The position numbers were made by a program, and so were the translations under genes. Positions 1 to 9,112 of a stretch of DNA of 64,000 nucleotides are shown piece by piece. Source of the stretch: Pontibacter ruber (GTDB lineage Bacteria; Bacteroidota; Bacteroidia; Cytophagales; Hymenobacteraceae); the NCBI RefSeq assembly GCF_023630205.1, contig NZ_JALPRR010000002.1, positions 736,899 through 800,898 of the forward strand. The letters run 5' to 3'. The notes under the pieces were generated by a model that ran no database searches, was not told the DNA's origin, and saw nothing but the letters and a program-made list of their open reading frames with translations. Every line of letters starts with the position of its first letter. Positions within the stretch are counted from its first letter, which is position 1.

Positions 1-1
1 A

Positions 2-208
2 CTTACTGTTGGCGATAACTGGGCTAAGCAAAGCAGCGTGGTGCATGTGCTTGATGTTACCGGTAAGCTCTTGCTGCGACAGGTACTGCCGGCAAGCCAG
101 AGCAGGCACGAAATTGTACTTCCGCCACAGCTTTTCCCGCAGGGGCTGTATCTTTGCCGGGTTAGCTCGGGCAGCAGGAACAGTACGTTGCGGTTTGTTA
201 AACTATAG
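2..208 (+). CDS. C-terminal fragment of a T9SS-secreted protein
   Basis: The frame is open from base 2 to a TAG at 206-208 and has no start inside the window, so this is the 3' end of a gene lying to the left. The 68 residues end in a pattern typical of the type IX secretion type A sorting domain: VVHVLDVTGKLLL, then a hydrophobic LPPQLFPQGLYLCRV strand pair, then a basic/hydrophobic end, LRFVKL. In Bacteroidetes this domain directs a protein through the outer membrane and is then cleaved. The identity of the main protein cannot be seen. A competing frame starting at base 9 is a shadow. Confidence 0.75.
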   Translation, partial: LTVGDNWAKQSSVVHVLDVTGKLLLRQVLPASQSRHEIVLPPQLFPQGLYLCRVSSGSRNSTLRFVKL

Positions 209-260
209 TTTGCTGCGCCTGTACCCGTTACAGGTATGAAGCGTATTCTTTCTTATTCCT

Positions 261-268
261 TATATTTG
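261..268 (+). promoter_or_regulatory. Candidate -7 promoter box for rpe
   Basis: TATATTTG matches the Bacteroidetes primary-sigma -7 consensus TAnnTTTG. Only four bases separate it from the rpe ATG at 273, so a transcript starting at the usual distance would have almost no 5' leader. No good -33 TTTG is visible. Confidence 0.45.
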
Positions 269-272
269 TTTC

Positions 273-929
273 ATGAAACCTATCATTGCCCCTTCTGTAC
301 TTGCCTCAGACTTTGCTAACCTGCAATCGGAGGTAGAAATGCTTAACAACAGCCAGGCCGATTGGCTGCACATAGACATCATGGACGGCCGTTTTGTGCC
401 GAACATCTCGTTTGGTTTTCCGGTACTGCAGGCCATTCAGCGTCATGCTAAAAAGCCACTGGATGTGCACCTGATGATCGTGGAGCCGGAGCTATACATC
501 GAACAGTTCCGAAGTGCCGGAGCTGACACCATTTCAGTACACTACGAAGCGTGCAACCACCTGCACCGCACCATCCAGCAGATCAAAGCCACGGGTGCCA
601 AAGCCGGTGTAGCCCTGAACCCCCATACGTCGGTACAATTGCTGGACGATATCATTGCTGATGTTGACCTGGTTTGCCTAATGTCTGTGAACCCGGGCTT
701 TGGAGGACAGAAGTTTATCGAGAACACGTACCGCAAGATCGAGGCGATGAAGGACCTGATCATTGCACGTAACTCCAGTGCCCTGATCGAAATTGACGGT
801 GGCGTGAACCAGCAGAATGCTCCATTACTTTTGGATAAAGGGGCAGATGTGCTGGTAGCCGGTAGCTTCGTATTCACGGCTGACGATCCTATCCAGACGA
901 TTGCCAATCTGAAAACAGTTTCTGTTTAA
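273..929 (+). CDS. rpe: Ribulose-phosphate 3-epimerase
   Basis: A 218-residue TIM-barrel enzyme, the usual length for the family, that interconverts D-ribulose 5-phosphate and D-xylulose 5-phosphate in the cytoplasmic pentose phosphate pathway. The N-terminal IIAPSVLASDF strand, HIDIMDG (His33 and Asp35 as metal ligands), DVHLMI, the MSVNPGFGGQ phosphate/flap loop and EIDGGV with the second catalytic aspartate are all present in order. The ATG at 273 gives the canonical N-terminus. A TonB-dependent receptor gene starts 15 bases downstream on the same strand, so the two may be co-transcribed, although they share no pathway. Confidence 0.96.
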   Translation: MKPIIAPSVLASDFANLQSEVEMLNNSQADWLHIDIMDGRFVPNISFGFPVLQAIQRHAKKPLDVHLMIVEPELYIEQFRSAGADTISVHYEACNHLHRTIQQIKATGAKAGVALNPHTSVQLLDDIIADVDLVCLMSVNPGFGGQKFIENTYRKIEAMKDLIIARNSSALIEIDGGVNQQNAPLLLDKGADVLVAGSFVFTADDPIQTIANLKTVSV

Positions 930-944
930 TTTATACCTGCCCGG

Positions 945-3383
945 ATGCAAAGATATCTATCGGTATGGTTGCTGATACTGATGCCGCTGGGTGTCTTTGC
1001 ACAACGGGCTGTTGTTTCTGGCACCGTACAGGATCCGGACAGGTTACCGCTGGAACTGGCTACGGTGGGAGTAAAAGGCACTACCCTAGCTACCCAAACC
1101 GATGCGCAGGGCAAGTATACCTTGAAGGTGCCGGCTGAGGAGGACCTGGTGCTGGTGGTACGATACCTGGGTTTTAAAGAGCAGGAGCGAAGCCTCCGCC
1201 TGAAGCCGGGCGAAAGTATAAGTATAGATTTTGTGCTTGCGCCGGACCCGCAGCAGCTGCGTATGATAGACGTGCGCGGCAAAAACGGCAACGACACCCG
1301 CGAACAGGTCAGTGTAACCAAACTGGACCCACGCCTGACCAAAGAACTTCCCTCTGCTTACGGCGATTTCAATAAAATACTGGTGACGCTGCCCGGCGTG
1401 AGCAGCAACAACGAGCTATCCTCCACCTATTCTGTACGGGGCGGCAATTACGACGAAAACCTGGTGTACGTGAACGGCATCGAGATTTACCGTCCTTTCC
1501 TGATCACCAATGCGCAGCAGGAGGGGCTCAGCTTTGTAAACCCGGACCTGGTAGGCAACATCGAGTTTTCTTCCGGTGGGTGGCAGCCTAAGTATGGCGA
1601 CAAGTTGTCCTCGGTGCTGGACATCAAGTATAAACGACCTACCGAATTTGCAGGGTCTGTAACGGGTAGCTTAACAGGAGGCGCCCTGCACCTGGAGTCG
1701 GCTTCTAAAAACAGGAAAGTATCTTACCTGCTGGGTTTGCGGCATAAAACCGGCGCTTATCTGCTGCAGGGGCTGCAGGTAGACGGCGAATACCGTCCCA
1801 ACTTTTCTGACGCACAGGCTTACATTTCCTTCGATCTCACAAAAGATTCGCTGAAGCGCGAGCGAACTACCTTAGGTATACTGGGCAGCTATGCCCGGAA
1901 CGATTTCCTGGTTATACCTGAGACAAGAGAAACCACTTTTGGTACGCGCCAGGCCCCGCTGCGCCTTACCGTAGGGTATGACGGCCGGGAGAAGATGGCG
2001 TATGAAACATACCAGTTGGGGGCTAACCTGAGTCATAAGGTATCGGATAATCTGTTGACAGAATTTATACTTTCCGGTGTGCACTCGCTGGAGCGGGAGT
2101 TCCGTGACATTGAAGCCCTTTACCGGCTGTGCGATGTGAACATGCTCGGGAAGAACAACATGGGCGAGTGCCTGCGTGAAAGAGGAGTAGGCAGCCAGTT
2201 CGACCATGCCCGAAATAAATTAAAGGCGCTTGTGCTGGCCGCCGAAAGCCGCAACACCTGGCGCTTAAGCTCCCGCAGTACCGTATTGGCAGGAGCCAAG
2301 GTTAGCCTCGAGCGTATAGAAGACCAACTGGCCGAGTATGGCTTCCGGGACTCTTCGGATTTTGTAACACCGGCCTATTACCTGAACACAGCGCTGAGCC
2401 TGAACAGCATGCGCTACAATGCCTACGTGCAACATACCTACGAGCTCGACTCACTGAAGACGATAACATACGGTATCCGGGCCAACCACTGGGACTATAA
2501 CGGCGAAACCACCATTACCCCACGGGTGCAGTATTCTTTTATAACGCGCCATAATCCTGATCTTTCCTTTAAAGCAGCTGTTGGGTTTTACTACCAGCCG
2601 CCTTTTTACCGGGAGCTGCGCGATTTTGAAGGAAGGCTGAATCCGGAAATTAAGGCGCAGCGGTCTATCCACTACATCATCGGCAGCGATTACCTGTTCA
2701 AAGCTTGGGATCGTGATTTTAAACTAACCGCTGAAGCCTACTACAAGCGCATGTCGCGCGTGATACCCTACGACCTAGACAACGTGCGCCTTCGCTATTA
2801 TGCCAAGAACAATGCCAAAGCCTATGCAGCCGGTTTCGATGTGCGCGTAAACGGTGAGTTCATAAAAGGAGCGGAGTCGTGGCTGAGTTTGGGGGTACTG
2901 ACAACGAAGGAAGATTTGCAGGGAGATTCCGCTTTTGTGTATAATGACCAGGGAGAGATAACCGGGAAGACAGGCCGCGGCTACATGCGCCGGCCAACTG
3001 ATCAGTTGTTGAATGTAGGGGTGTTCTTCCAGGATCACCTGCCGGATAACCCGACCATCCGGATGTACCTGAACCTGGTGTATGGCAGCGGCCTTCCCTT
3101 TGGACCACCGAACAGGCCAGAGTACCGCAACGCTTTTTCCGGTAAGTCTTACAAGCGCATCGATATTGGTTTCTCCAAGCTGATTGTTTTAGGGCACGAC
3201 TACGCTGAAGACAGGAAAGTATCGCTGGAAAGCCTGTGGCTGGGGTTGGAGGTCCTGAACCTGATCGATGCCAAGAACCGTGTTTCGTATAGTTATGTGA
3301 GCGATGTAAACGGCTTAACGTATGCGGTACCGAACTTTCTGACGGGCAGGAGACTTAACCTCCGCTTTATTGCCCGGTTCTAA
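945..3383 (+). CDS. TonB-dependent receptor, CarboxypepD_reg-like
   Basis: 812 residues. The first 19 form a signal peptide (MQRYLSVWLLILMPLGVFAQ). Residues about 20-110 form a carboxypeptidase-regulatory-like beta sandwich (VVSGTVQDPDRLPLELATVGVKGT), followed by a plug domain (about 125-230, with VTLPGVSSNNE and SVRGGNYDENLVYVNGIEIY). The remainder is a beta barrel that ends in a C-terminal aromatic residue (NLRFIARF). Such receptors take up siderophores, vitamins or glycans across the outer membrane using TonB energy. There is no SusD partner next to it, so a polysaccharide locus is not supported and the substrate is unknown. It lies just downstream of rpe and is followed by a bidirectional terminator. 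Confidence 0.92.
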   Translation: MQRYLSVWLLILMPLGVFAQRAVVSGTVQDPDRLPLELATVGVKGTTLATQTDAQGKYTLKVPAEEDLVLVVRYLGFKEQERSLRLKPGESISIDFVLAPDPQQLRMIDVRGKNGNDTREQVSVTKLDPRLTKELPSAYGDFNKILVTLPGVSSNNELSSTYSVRGGNYDENLVYVNGIEIYRPFLITNAQQEGLSFVNPDLVGNIEFSSGGWQPKYGDKLSSVLDIKYKRPTEFAGSVTGSLTGGALHLESASKNRKVSYLLGLRHKTGAYLLQGLQVDGEYRPNFSDAQAYISFDLTKDSLKRERTTLGILGSYARNDFLVIPETRETTFGTRQAPLRLTVGYDGREKMAYETYQLGANLSHKVSDNLLTEFILSGVHSLEREFRDIEALYRLCDVNMLGKNNMGECLRERGVGSQFDHARNKLKALVLAAESRNTWRLSSRSTVLAGAKVSLERIEDQLAEYGFRDSSDFVTPAYYLNTALSLNSMRYNAYVQHTYELDSLKTITYGIRANHWDYNGETTITPRVQYSFITRHNPDLSFKAAVGFYYQPPFYRELRDFEGRLNPEIKAQRSIHYIIGSDYLFKAWDRDFKLTAEAYYKRMSRVIPYDLDNVRLRYYAKNNAKAYAAGFDVRVNGEFIKGAESWLSLGVLTTKEDLQGDSAFVYNDQGEITGKTGRGYMRRPTDQLLNVGVFFQDHLPDNPTIRMYLNLVYGSGLPFGPPNRPEYRNAFSGKSYKRIDIGFSKLIVLGHDYAEDRKVSLESLWLGLEVLNLIDAKNRVSYSYVSDVNGLTYAVPNFLTGRRLNLRFIARF

Positions 3384-3413
3384 TGTAAGCAAAGTATAAA
3401 TTACAGTATAAAT

Positions 3414-3447
3414 AAAAAGAGGAGCGCTTCAGGTGACTCCTCTTTTT
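3414..3447. terminator. Bidirectional rho-independent terminator
   Basis: An AAAAAGAGGAG / CTCCTCTTTTT stem with a 12-base loop lies between the convergent receptor and DUF2911 genes and can serve both strands. Confidence 0.8.
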
Positions 3448-3464
3448 ATTTATACTATACCTGA

Positions 3465-4337
3465 TCAGAACTTACGCTTCTTCCAGTCGTTGTAGGCTGA
3501 CTGTATTTCTTTCGCATAGGTTTTAAAGGATTCTGGTTCCTTGTCGCCTAATTGTATTGCTTTTGCCGTGAGGGATGCAGCCATCTGGTATTCGTTATTT
3601 AAAGCGTATAGACGCGCTTTTACCCAGTTATTGAAAAAGGTCTCTTTGATGGCAATGGACTTGTTGATCCACTCCAAAGCCTGCTCGTGGTATTCCTTGC
3701 GACTCACCATATAGTCCGCGCACTGGGCCCAAACATACCAGTCGTCCGGTTTCGCCTCTGCCAGCGCTTTCTTGATATTTGCCAGCGCTTTCTTTTCCAC
3801 TTCAGTTTCGATCCGGATGGATACCTGTGTTTCTTCCCAGTTCATGTGCAGGTAGCCTGTGTTTGTACCAATGTCGCTGAAGGAGAATTGCATTGTTTCG
3901 TGGAATGGCGCTTTCTTTGGCGTGACACGCAGGTAAGCGACGTCATTCAACTCGTTGTATCCTTCCAAGCCCCACAGCGTGGTGTCCTTATTCAGTACAA
4001 TATTCCATACAGAGTCACTCTCCGGTAGTATGAAAAAGGAATACGTGCCGGCAGGCACCCGTTCGTGGTTCAGAAACAACTCGTCCTGGAACGTGATGAG
4101 CGTAGCCTCGTTTGCACCGGCTCGCCATAGTTTGCCGTAGGGCACCAACGATCCGAAAATTTTACGCCCTTTAACACCTGGTGCATGGTACCGGAGTGTG
4201 ATGTCGGTCAGCCCAATTGTTTGTTTTATAAATGCCTCCGGACTGGGCTGGGGCAATCTGACCTGTGCAGTTGCGGCACCTACCCCGATCAGGAAGAGTA
4301 TGAAGATGATCAGTATGCTTAGTAGTGGCTTGCTCAT
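3465..4337 (-). CDS. DUF2911 domain protein, exported
   Basis: 290 residues with an N-terminal signal peptide (about 1-24, ending GAATAQ). Residues about 28-175 match the DUF2911 family, common in Bacteroidetes: LRYHAPGVKGRKIFG, LVPYGKLWRAGANEATLITF, a VPAGTYSFFILP beta-hairpin and a MNWEETQVSI strand. The C-terminal hundred residues are helical and resemble tetratricopeptide helices (ALEWINKSIAIKETFFNNWVKARLYALNNEYQMAASLTAKAIQLG). The function of DUF2911 is not known; location is probably periplasmic. It is a single gene facing the receptor, with its own promoter box at 4419-4426. Confidence 0.88.
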   Translation of the reverse strand: MSKPLLSILIIFILFLIGVGAATAQVRLPQPSPEAFIKQTIGLTDITLRYHAPGVKGRKIFGSLVPYGKLWRAGANEATLITFQDELFLNHERVPAGTYSFFILPESDSVWNIVLNKDTTLWGLEGYNELNDVAYLRVTPKKAPFHETMQFSFSDIGTNTGYLHMNWEETQVSIRIETEVEKKALANIKKALAEAKPDDWYVWAQCADYMVSRKEYHEQALEWINKSIAIKETFFNNWVKARLYALNNEYQMAASLTAKAIQLGDKEPESFKTYAKEIQSAYNDWKKRKF

Positions 4338-4418
4338 GATGTTTTTTCAATTGACGTCGTCATTTCAGAAACAGAAAAAACTATGCCAGAGAGTACTTCT
4401 TGAAATATAAGTTTTGTG

Positions 4419-4426
4419 CAAAGGTA
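4419..4426 (-). promoter_or_regulatory. Candidate -7 promoter box for the DUF2911 gene
   Basis: Read on the minus strand this is TACCTTTG followed by C, a match to TAnnTTTG. A TTTTCG run about 17 bases further upstream may be a weak -33 element. The start codon is 81 bases downstream. Confidence 0.45.
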
Positions 4427-4797
4427 GTAAATCTTTGGTATCGAAAACTCCAGTAGCTACCGCTATTCCTCAGTTTATACTATCTCTCTTTAAGTATACT
4501 ACTGCTCTTGCGAAAGGATAAATACAATAACAAATTGTTTATTAAAATTAAAATAATTTATTGCATTATGAAACATATAATTCAATTTAATGTATAAGTA
4601 GGTCAACGTTCTATGCGTACATAGATAGAACAGCTCCCAATTCACATCATGCTATGAAAATTCAAAAAGACTTGATGGCACAACTCTGTGCTTATAGGAG
4701 CCTTTTTGCTCTCTAACTATGCTTGCTAAAACCTGTTCGGGCAAAAATGAGACTTTTTAAATCAAGGATTATCTTATTTTAAATAAACATAGCCTAT
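4427..4797. other. AT-rich intergenic region, no gene seen
   Basis: 371 bases between divergently read genes. It is strongly AT-rich towards the HYR-protein start. No convincing gene, RNA, terminator or -7 box facing the downstream gene was found. Confidence 0.5.
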
Positions 4798-7700
4798 ATG
4801 AATGTAAAACTTTTACTAAAACGAACGGCAAAATGGAGAGTGCTCTACGTCGCAGCCCTGCTTGCTTCTTTATCTTTTATCGGGGTGTACGCCTTTGATA
4901 ATTATACACCCACTGTTACGTCTGATAAAGATGACTACGCTCCTGGTGAAATTGCAACTATAACTGGTTATGGCTGGACACAGGATAGTATGGTTCATGT
5001 TGAATTTAAAGAAGAACCTGATTATCCCGATTATCACGTCTATGATGTGAAAGTTGATGCTGATGGTAGATGGAATATTGATTATCCCATTGAATCAAGA
5101 CATTTAGGTGTTAAATTCACTGTGACGGCTGTTGGAAAACAAAGTGGGGTAAAGGCAATTCATATTTTTACCGATGCGATAAATTATTATCCAAGTGGTA
5201 TCAATATAACTCCAACTGCTACCCAAACTGTTTGTCAGGGTCAAACTTCTACTCCTCTTGTCGCAAACATTACTCGTTGTCAAACTGGTAGTGGTGATGC
5301 AAATCATAATAATATTAGATACACTTGGTATTATAATACTACTAATACTAATGCTATCACAAGTTCAACAACCCTTGTTAGAACTATAAATACAACAACA
5401 GCCACAATTTCAGATTCTTATACTCCTTCAACTACAGAAGTAGGAACAAGGTATTACTTTAGCCAGGTACAATTAGTTAATCCGAATGGTAATGGTACAG
5501 GTTGCGGGGGAGGTAGAGCGTCAACATTTGTTACGGCTCCGGTACAAGTAACGGTTAATGAAACTCCAGCTGCTCCAGTAGTTACAGTAGTTGATAACTG
5601 TGACGGGACATCCACATTATCAACGAACGCTACGGGTACCCTTCTTTGGAGTACAGGGGAAAGCACTTCATCTATCACGGTATCAGCTGCAGGCATCTAC
5701 TCTGTAACAACTACAGTAAACGGCTGTACGAGCGCTGCTGGCTCAGGTACTGCAGCTCCTAAGAAAACTCCAGCTACACCTACCATTAGTGCCGCTTCAA
5801 AAACTACAGTTTGCCCGGGTAGCTCAGTGGTATTATCATCTTCATCAGCAAGTGGTAATCAATGGTACAGGGATGGAGTAGCAATCAATGGGGCTATAGA
5901 CCAAAATTATACTTCATCTGAAAGTGGAGCCTACACTGTTATTGTGACAAATGATGGATGTCCTTCAGCTGTATCAAATACAATAACTGTAAGGATAATT
6001 GATGAGACAGCTCCTACGATTACGGCCCCAGCGTCGGTTCAGGTAGCAGCCAATGCACAGTGCCAAGCCTCTGGCGTAGATTTGGGCACACCAACCACAG
6101 CCGACAACTGCTCGGTAGCCTCCGTGACCAATAATGCCCCAGCTACATACCCGCTAGGAACTACAGAAGTGATTTGGACCGTAACAGACGGTGCCGGCCT
6201 GACAGCAACTGCTACTCAAGTGGTGACGGTAGTAGATGAGACGGCCCCGGTTGCACCGACAATTGCTGCAGCCACAGGCGAATGTTTTGTAACTGTAACA
6301 GAAGTTCCAACTGCTGAAGACTATTGTGGCGGAACCATCACCGGTACCACTCAAGATCCGCTGACTTATACGCAGCAGGGCGAGTATCAAATTACCTGGT
6401 CTTTTAACGATGGAAACGGCAATACCTCGACTGCTGTTCAACAGGTGATCGTAGATGACGTAACGGCGCCTGTGATCGCAGCTGCAGAGCCTGTAACTGC
6501 TTCGGCAGATCCGGGTCAATGCGGAACTACACTTGAAATTACTACCCCGGAAGTTACGGACAATTGCGCAGCAAATCCTGCTACCAGAACACGTAGCGAC
6601 GGAGCAGCCTTGGACGCACAGTATCCGGTTGGTACCACCACCATTACCTGGAATGCAACGGACGCCAATGGCAACCAAGCCGTAGCAGTGACGCAAACAG
6701 TAACTGTTACTGATACGCAGGCACCAACTATAACGGCTCCGGCTGCAGTTGAAGTAAGCGCAGACGCTTCCTGCCAGGCTTCTAATGTTGCACTAGGCAC
6801 ACCAACTACAGCCGACAACTGCTCGGTAGCATCAGTGACCAACAACGCTCCTTCAACTTTCCAATTAGGTGAAACAACCGTTACCTGGACAGTGACTGAC
6901 GCAGCAGGTTTGACAGCTACAGCTACGCAGGTAGTAACAGTAGTGGACGAAACCGCTCCTGTCTTGACAGCGGCTGACGATCAGGAAGTAACGGTGGGTG
7001 CTGAATGCACAGTAACCATACCAGATGTAAGAGGCACAGCTGCTGATAACTGTTCCGCTGTAACCATCACACAATCTCCTGCTGCAGGAACAGCCGTAGC
7101 AGCCACCGATGGTGAGGCCATCACAGTTCTGGTAACAGCAACCGACGCTGCCGGCAACACCGCCACTGATGAAGTAGTGCTGACAGCTCAGGACTTAACG
7201 GCTCCGGTTCTGACGGCTGCTGCCGATCAAACATCGGGCACTGACAACGCAACATGCTCTGCTAGAATCGCCATACCTGATGCTACTTTCAGCGACAACT
7301 GTGCTGGTAGCCAGTTAAGCTGGATAATGACTGGCGCAACGACAGATAATGGTAAGGGCCAGGTAGGAACGTATACTTTCAACCAGGGCGTAACCACCAT
7401 TACGTATACTGCAACAGACGCAGCTGGCAACACAGCCACTGACCAACTGCTGGTAACCGTTGCAGATGATGATGCGCCGGTAGTAACCGTTCCTGCTAAC
7501 ATTGTTGTTCAAACAGATCGGGATAAGTGTGGTGCCGTAGTAAGCTATGCTGTATCTGCCACAGACAACTGCTCAACTGTTACGCCGGAAATGACTGCGG
7601 GGCTTGCCTCTGGTGCTACATTCCCAGTGGGAACTACAACCGTAACCTACAAGGCCACCGATGAAGCTGGAAATACAACAACTCAGAGTTTCACTGTGAC

Positions 7701-8757
7701 TGTTGAAAATGCTGCGCCATCCAACCTGGTAATTTCCGGACCGACTTCGCCGGTTCAGCTTGGCTCAGACGTAACCTTAACTGCAACTTTTGATGATGAA
7801 AACATTGCAACAGCAGTTTGGGATTGGGGTAACGGAAGCACAACTACACAACCTATCAGTGGCTCTCCGATTTCAGCTACGTACAAGTACTCTCTACCCG
7901 GCGTATATTCTGTAGGATTGATGATAACAGACCGTTGTGGCCAAAGCACTACTACAATGTTTAACTATGTGGTTGTTTATGACCCTAACGGCGGGTTTGT
8001 AACTGGCGGTGGTTGGATCGATTCTCCTCCGGGAGCTTATGTGGCCAATCCTGCGCTTGTTGGTAAAGCTAACTTTGGTTTCAACGCCAAGTATAAGAAA
8101 GGCTCCAACGAAGTGGATGGCAACACTGAGTTCCAGTTTAAAGCCGGTGATCTGCATTTCAAGAGCTCTGCACATGATGCGATGTCGCTGGTTGTGACTG
8201 GTTACAAGGCCATCTACAAGGGTGTCGGAAGTATAAACGGCAGAGATGATTATGCCTTTATGGTTTCGGTAGTGGATGGTAATCTGAAAGAACAGGCTGA
8301 AGCTGACAGATTCAGAATCAAGATCTGGGACAGAAGAAGTGGTGCAATGGTGTATGACAACCAGTTGGGTGCTGCAGACAATGCAGACGCAACCACCAGC
8401 ATTGGCGGAGGGTCCATTGTGATCCACGAGAGCAAGTCTGTCTCTACTGGTCCATCTGTGAAGAAATTAGACGCGGAGTCTGTCTCAGAGCCTGTAGTAA
8501 GTAACTTCGACAACTATCCGAATCCATTCTCTGGTAGAACCACAATCCGGTTCTCCTTCGAGACAGAGCAGAAATATGCTCTGGAGGTGTATGACCTCAA
8601 AGGTGCTCTGATCAGGAAAGTAGATGTGGGAGTGGCAGAAGCAGGCAGGGTGTATGAGTTTGATCTGGAAGGCCAGAATATGGCAGAAGGCATCTACTTT
8701 GCCCGACTGACATCTAATGCTGGGGTTAAGACCATTAAGTTGCTGCTAAAAAAGTAG
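4798..8757 (+). CDS. Large HYR-repeat surface protein with T9SS sorting domain
   Basis: 1319 residues. The first 33 form a long signal peptide (hydrophobic core VLYVAALLASLSFIGVYAF). Residues about 34-125 form a beta-rich domain (YAPGEIATITGYGW). Ig-like segments with cysteine pairs follow. From about residue 400 there are roughly eight HYR-type repeats, each with TAPxITAP, a central ADNCS-type cysteine and a TWTVTDxAGxTATATQVVTVV strand. Next come a PKD-like domain (ATYKYSLPGVYSVGLMITDRCG, about 985-1060), a beta-rich module beginning GGGWIDSPPG, and a T9SS type A sorting domain (NYPNPFSGRTTIRFSF to KTIKLLLKK). It is probably cell-surface or secreted and adhesive; the ligand is unknown. Two of the repeats are close copies 711 bases apart. 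Confidence 0.88.
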   Translation: MNVKLLLKRTAKWRVLYVAALLASLSFIGVYAFDNYTPTVTSDKDDYAPGEIATITGYGWTQDSMVHVEFKEEPDYPDYHVYDVKVDADGRWNIDYPIESRHLGVKFTVTAVGKQSGVKAIHIFTDAINYYPSGINITPTATQTVCQGQTSTPLVANITRCQTGSGDANHNNIRYTWYYNTTNTNAITSSTTLVRTINTTTATISDSYTPSTTEVGTRYYFSQVQLVNPNGNGTGCGGGRASTFVTAPVQVTVNETPAAPVVTVVDNCDGTSTLSTNATGTLLWSTGESTSSITVSAAGIYSVTTTVNGCTSAAGSGTAAPKKTPATPTISAASKTTVCPGSSVVLSSSSASGNQWYRDGVAINGAIDQNYTSSESGAYTVIVTNDGCPSAVSNTITVRIIDETAPTITAPASVQVAANAQCQASGVDLGTPTTADNCSVASVTNNAPATYPLGTTEVIWTVTDGAGLTATATQVVTVVDETAPVAPTIAAATGECFVTVTEVPTAEDYCGGTITGTTQDPLTYTQQGEYQITWSFNDGNGNTSTAVQQVIVDDVTAPVIAAAEPVTASADPGQCGTTLEITTPEVTDNCAANPATRTRSDGAALDAQYPVGTTTITWNATDANGNQAVAVTQTVTVTDTQAPTITAPAAVEVSADASCQASNVALGTPTTADNCSVASVTNNAPSTFQLGETTVTWTVTDAAGLTATATQVVTVVDETAPVLTAADDQEVTVGAECTVTIPDVRGTAADNCSAVTITQSPAAGTAVAATDGEAITVLVTATDAAGNTATDEVVLTAQDLTAPVLTAAADQTSGTDNATCSARIAIPDATFSDNCAGSQLSWIMTGATTDNGKGQVGTYTFNQGVTTITYTATDAAGNTATDQLLVTVADDDAPVVTVPANIVVQTDRDKCGAVVSYAVSATDNCSTVTPEMTAGLASGATFPVGTTTVTYKATDEAGNTTTQSFTVTVENAAPSNLVISGPTSPVQLGSDVTLTATFDDENIATAVWDWGNGSTTTQPISGSPISATYKYSLPGVYSVGLMITDRCGQSTTTMFNYVVVYDPNGGFVTGGGWIDSPPGAYVANPALVGKANFGFNAKYKKGSNEVDGNTEFQFKAGDLHFKSSAHDAMSLVVTGYKAIYKGVGSINGRDDYAFMVSVVDGNLKEQAEADRFRIKIWDRRSGAMVYDNQLGAADNADATTSIGGGSIVIHESKSVSTGPSVKKLDAESVSEPVVSNFDNYPNPFSGRTTIRFSFETEQKYALEVYDLKGALIRKVDVGVAEAGRVYEFDLEGQNMAEGIYFARLTSNAGVKTIKLLLKK
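6010..6246 (+). repeat. HYR repeat unit, copy 1 of a close pair
   Basis: This unit and the one at 6721-6957 share long stretches at DNA and protein level (both encode LGTPTTADNCSVASVTNNAP and LTATATQVVTVVDETAP) at an exact offset of 711 bases (237 codons). Recent duplication or gene conversion within the gene is likely. Confidence 0.75.
6721..6957 (+). repeat. HYR repeat unit, copy 2 of a close pair
   Basis: This is the partner of 6010-6246. The two intervening repeats are more divergent, so the pair is not part of a uniform tandem array. Confidence 0.75.
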
Positions 8758-8784
8758 CAAGGTTTTAATCCTGATCTGAAACAG

Positions 8785-8817
8785 AAAGAGCCGGCCCCTG
8801 TTGGAGCCGGCTCTTTT
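8785..8817 (+). terminator. Rho-independent terminator after the HYR gene
   Basis: AAAGAGCCGGC / GCCGGCTCTTTT stem with a short loop, 28 bases after the stop codon. Confidence 0.85.
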
Positions 8818-8889
8818 ATTTGATGTTGTTTCTTGTGGTAGTGGCATAAAACTTTTTACTCATTTATTAGTTTAATCAAAAATCCCTGT

Positions 8890-8897
8890 TACTTTTG
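8890..8897 (+). promoter_or_regulatory. Candidate -7 promoter box of the hisGDCB operon
   Basis: TACTTTTG followed by C fits TAnnTTTG. It lies nine bases before the ATG of the His leader peptide, so transcription should begin at most a few bases before that ATG. No exact -33 TTTG is seen. Confidence 0.5.
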
Positions 8898-8906
8898 CAA
8901 CGCAGA

Positions 8907-9005
8907 ATGAGCATAACCACGCTACATATCACACTTTCTACTTCGGCAGCGCCTGTTGCCTGTGGTTCTGCTGTGCATTTCCATCATATCCATCATTCCT
9001 CTTAA
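8907..9005 (+). CDS. hisL: His leader peptide of the hisGDCB operon
   Basis: A 32-codon frame starts at ATG 8907 and stops at TAA 9003-9005. Near its end it carries seven codons reading His-Phe-His-His-Ile-His-His (8976-8996), five of them histidine, and the stop falls inside a perfect 18-base palindrome. It lies about 107 bases ahead of hisG and just after a -7 promoter box. This is the arrangement of a classical attenuation leader: ribosome stalling at His codons when charged tRNA-His is scarce alters downstream RNA folding. No ribosome-binding site has room to exist, so the leader may be translated from a leaderless transcript. Too short for normal gene calling. Confidence 0.85.
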   Translation: MSITTLHITLSTSAAPVACGSAVHFHHIHHSS

Positions 9006-9071
9006 GAGGAATAAGATCACCATATAGCCCCCGAGGGTGTTGCACCCGTTTATACTTTGCCAGTGGCAAAG
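8995..9071 (+). promoter_or_regulatory. Attenuator region before hisG
   Basis: Three hairpins can form after the His codons: the perfect palindrome ATTCCTCTTAAGAGGAAT (8995-9012), which overlaps the leader stop; GGGTG-TTG-CACCC (9035-9047); and CTTTGCC-AGT-GGCAAAG (9055-9071), followed by a T-rich stretch. CACC at 9018-9021 can instead pair with GGTG at 9036-9039, giving mutually exclusive structures. The terminator is weaker and less obvious than in the other two attenuators of this window, so which hairpin ends transcription is uncertain. Confidence 0.55.
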
Positions 9072-9112
9072 CCGTATCTCATTTTATACTTTCTATTTTA
9101 TAACAAAGACAT

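Noticed and set aside
9..239. A 76-residue protein at the left end
   Set aside because: Cysteine- and arginine-rich shadow; the frame beginning at base 2 gives a clear T9SS domain.
6010..6957. CRISPR-like or mobile repeat
   Set aside because: The repeats are in frame inside a coding region and encode HYR domains.
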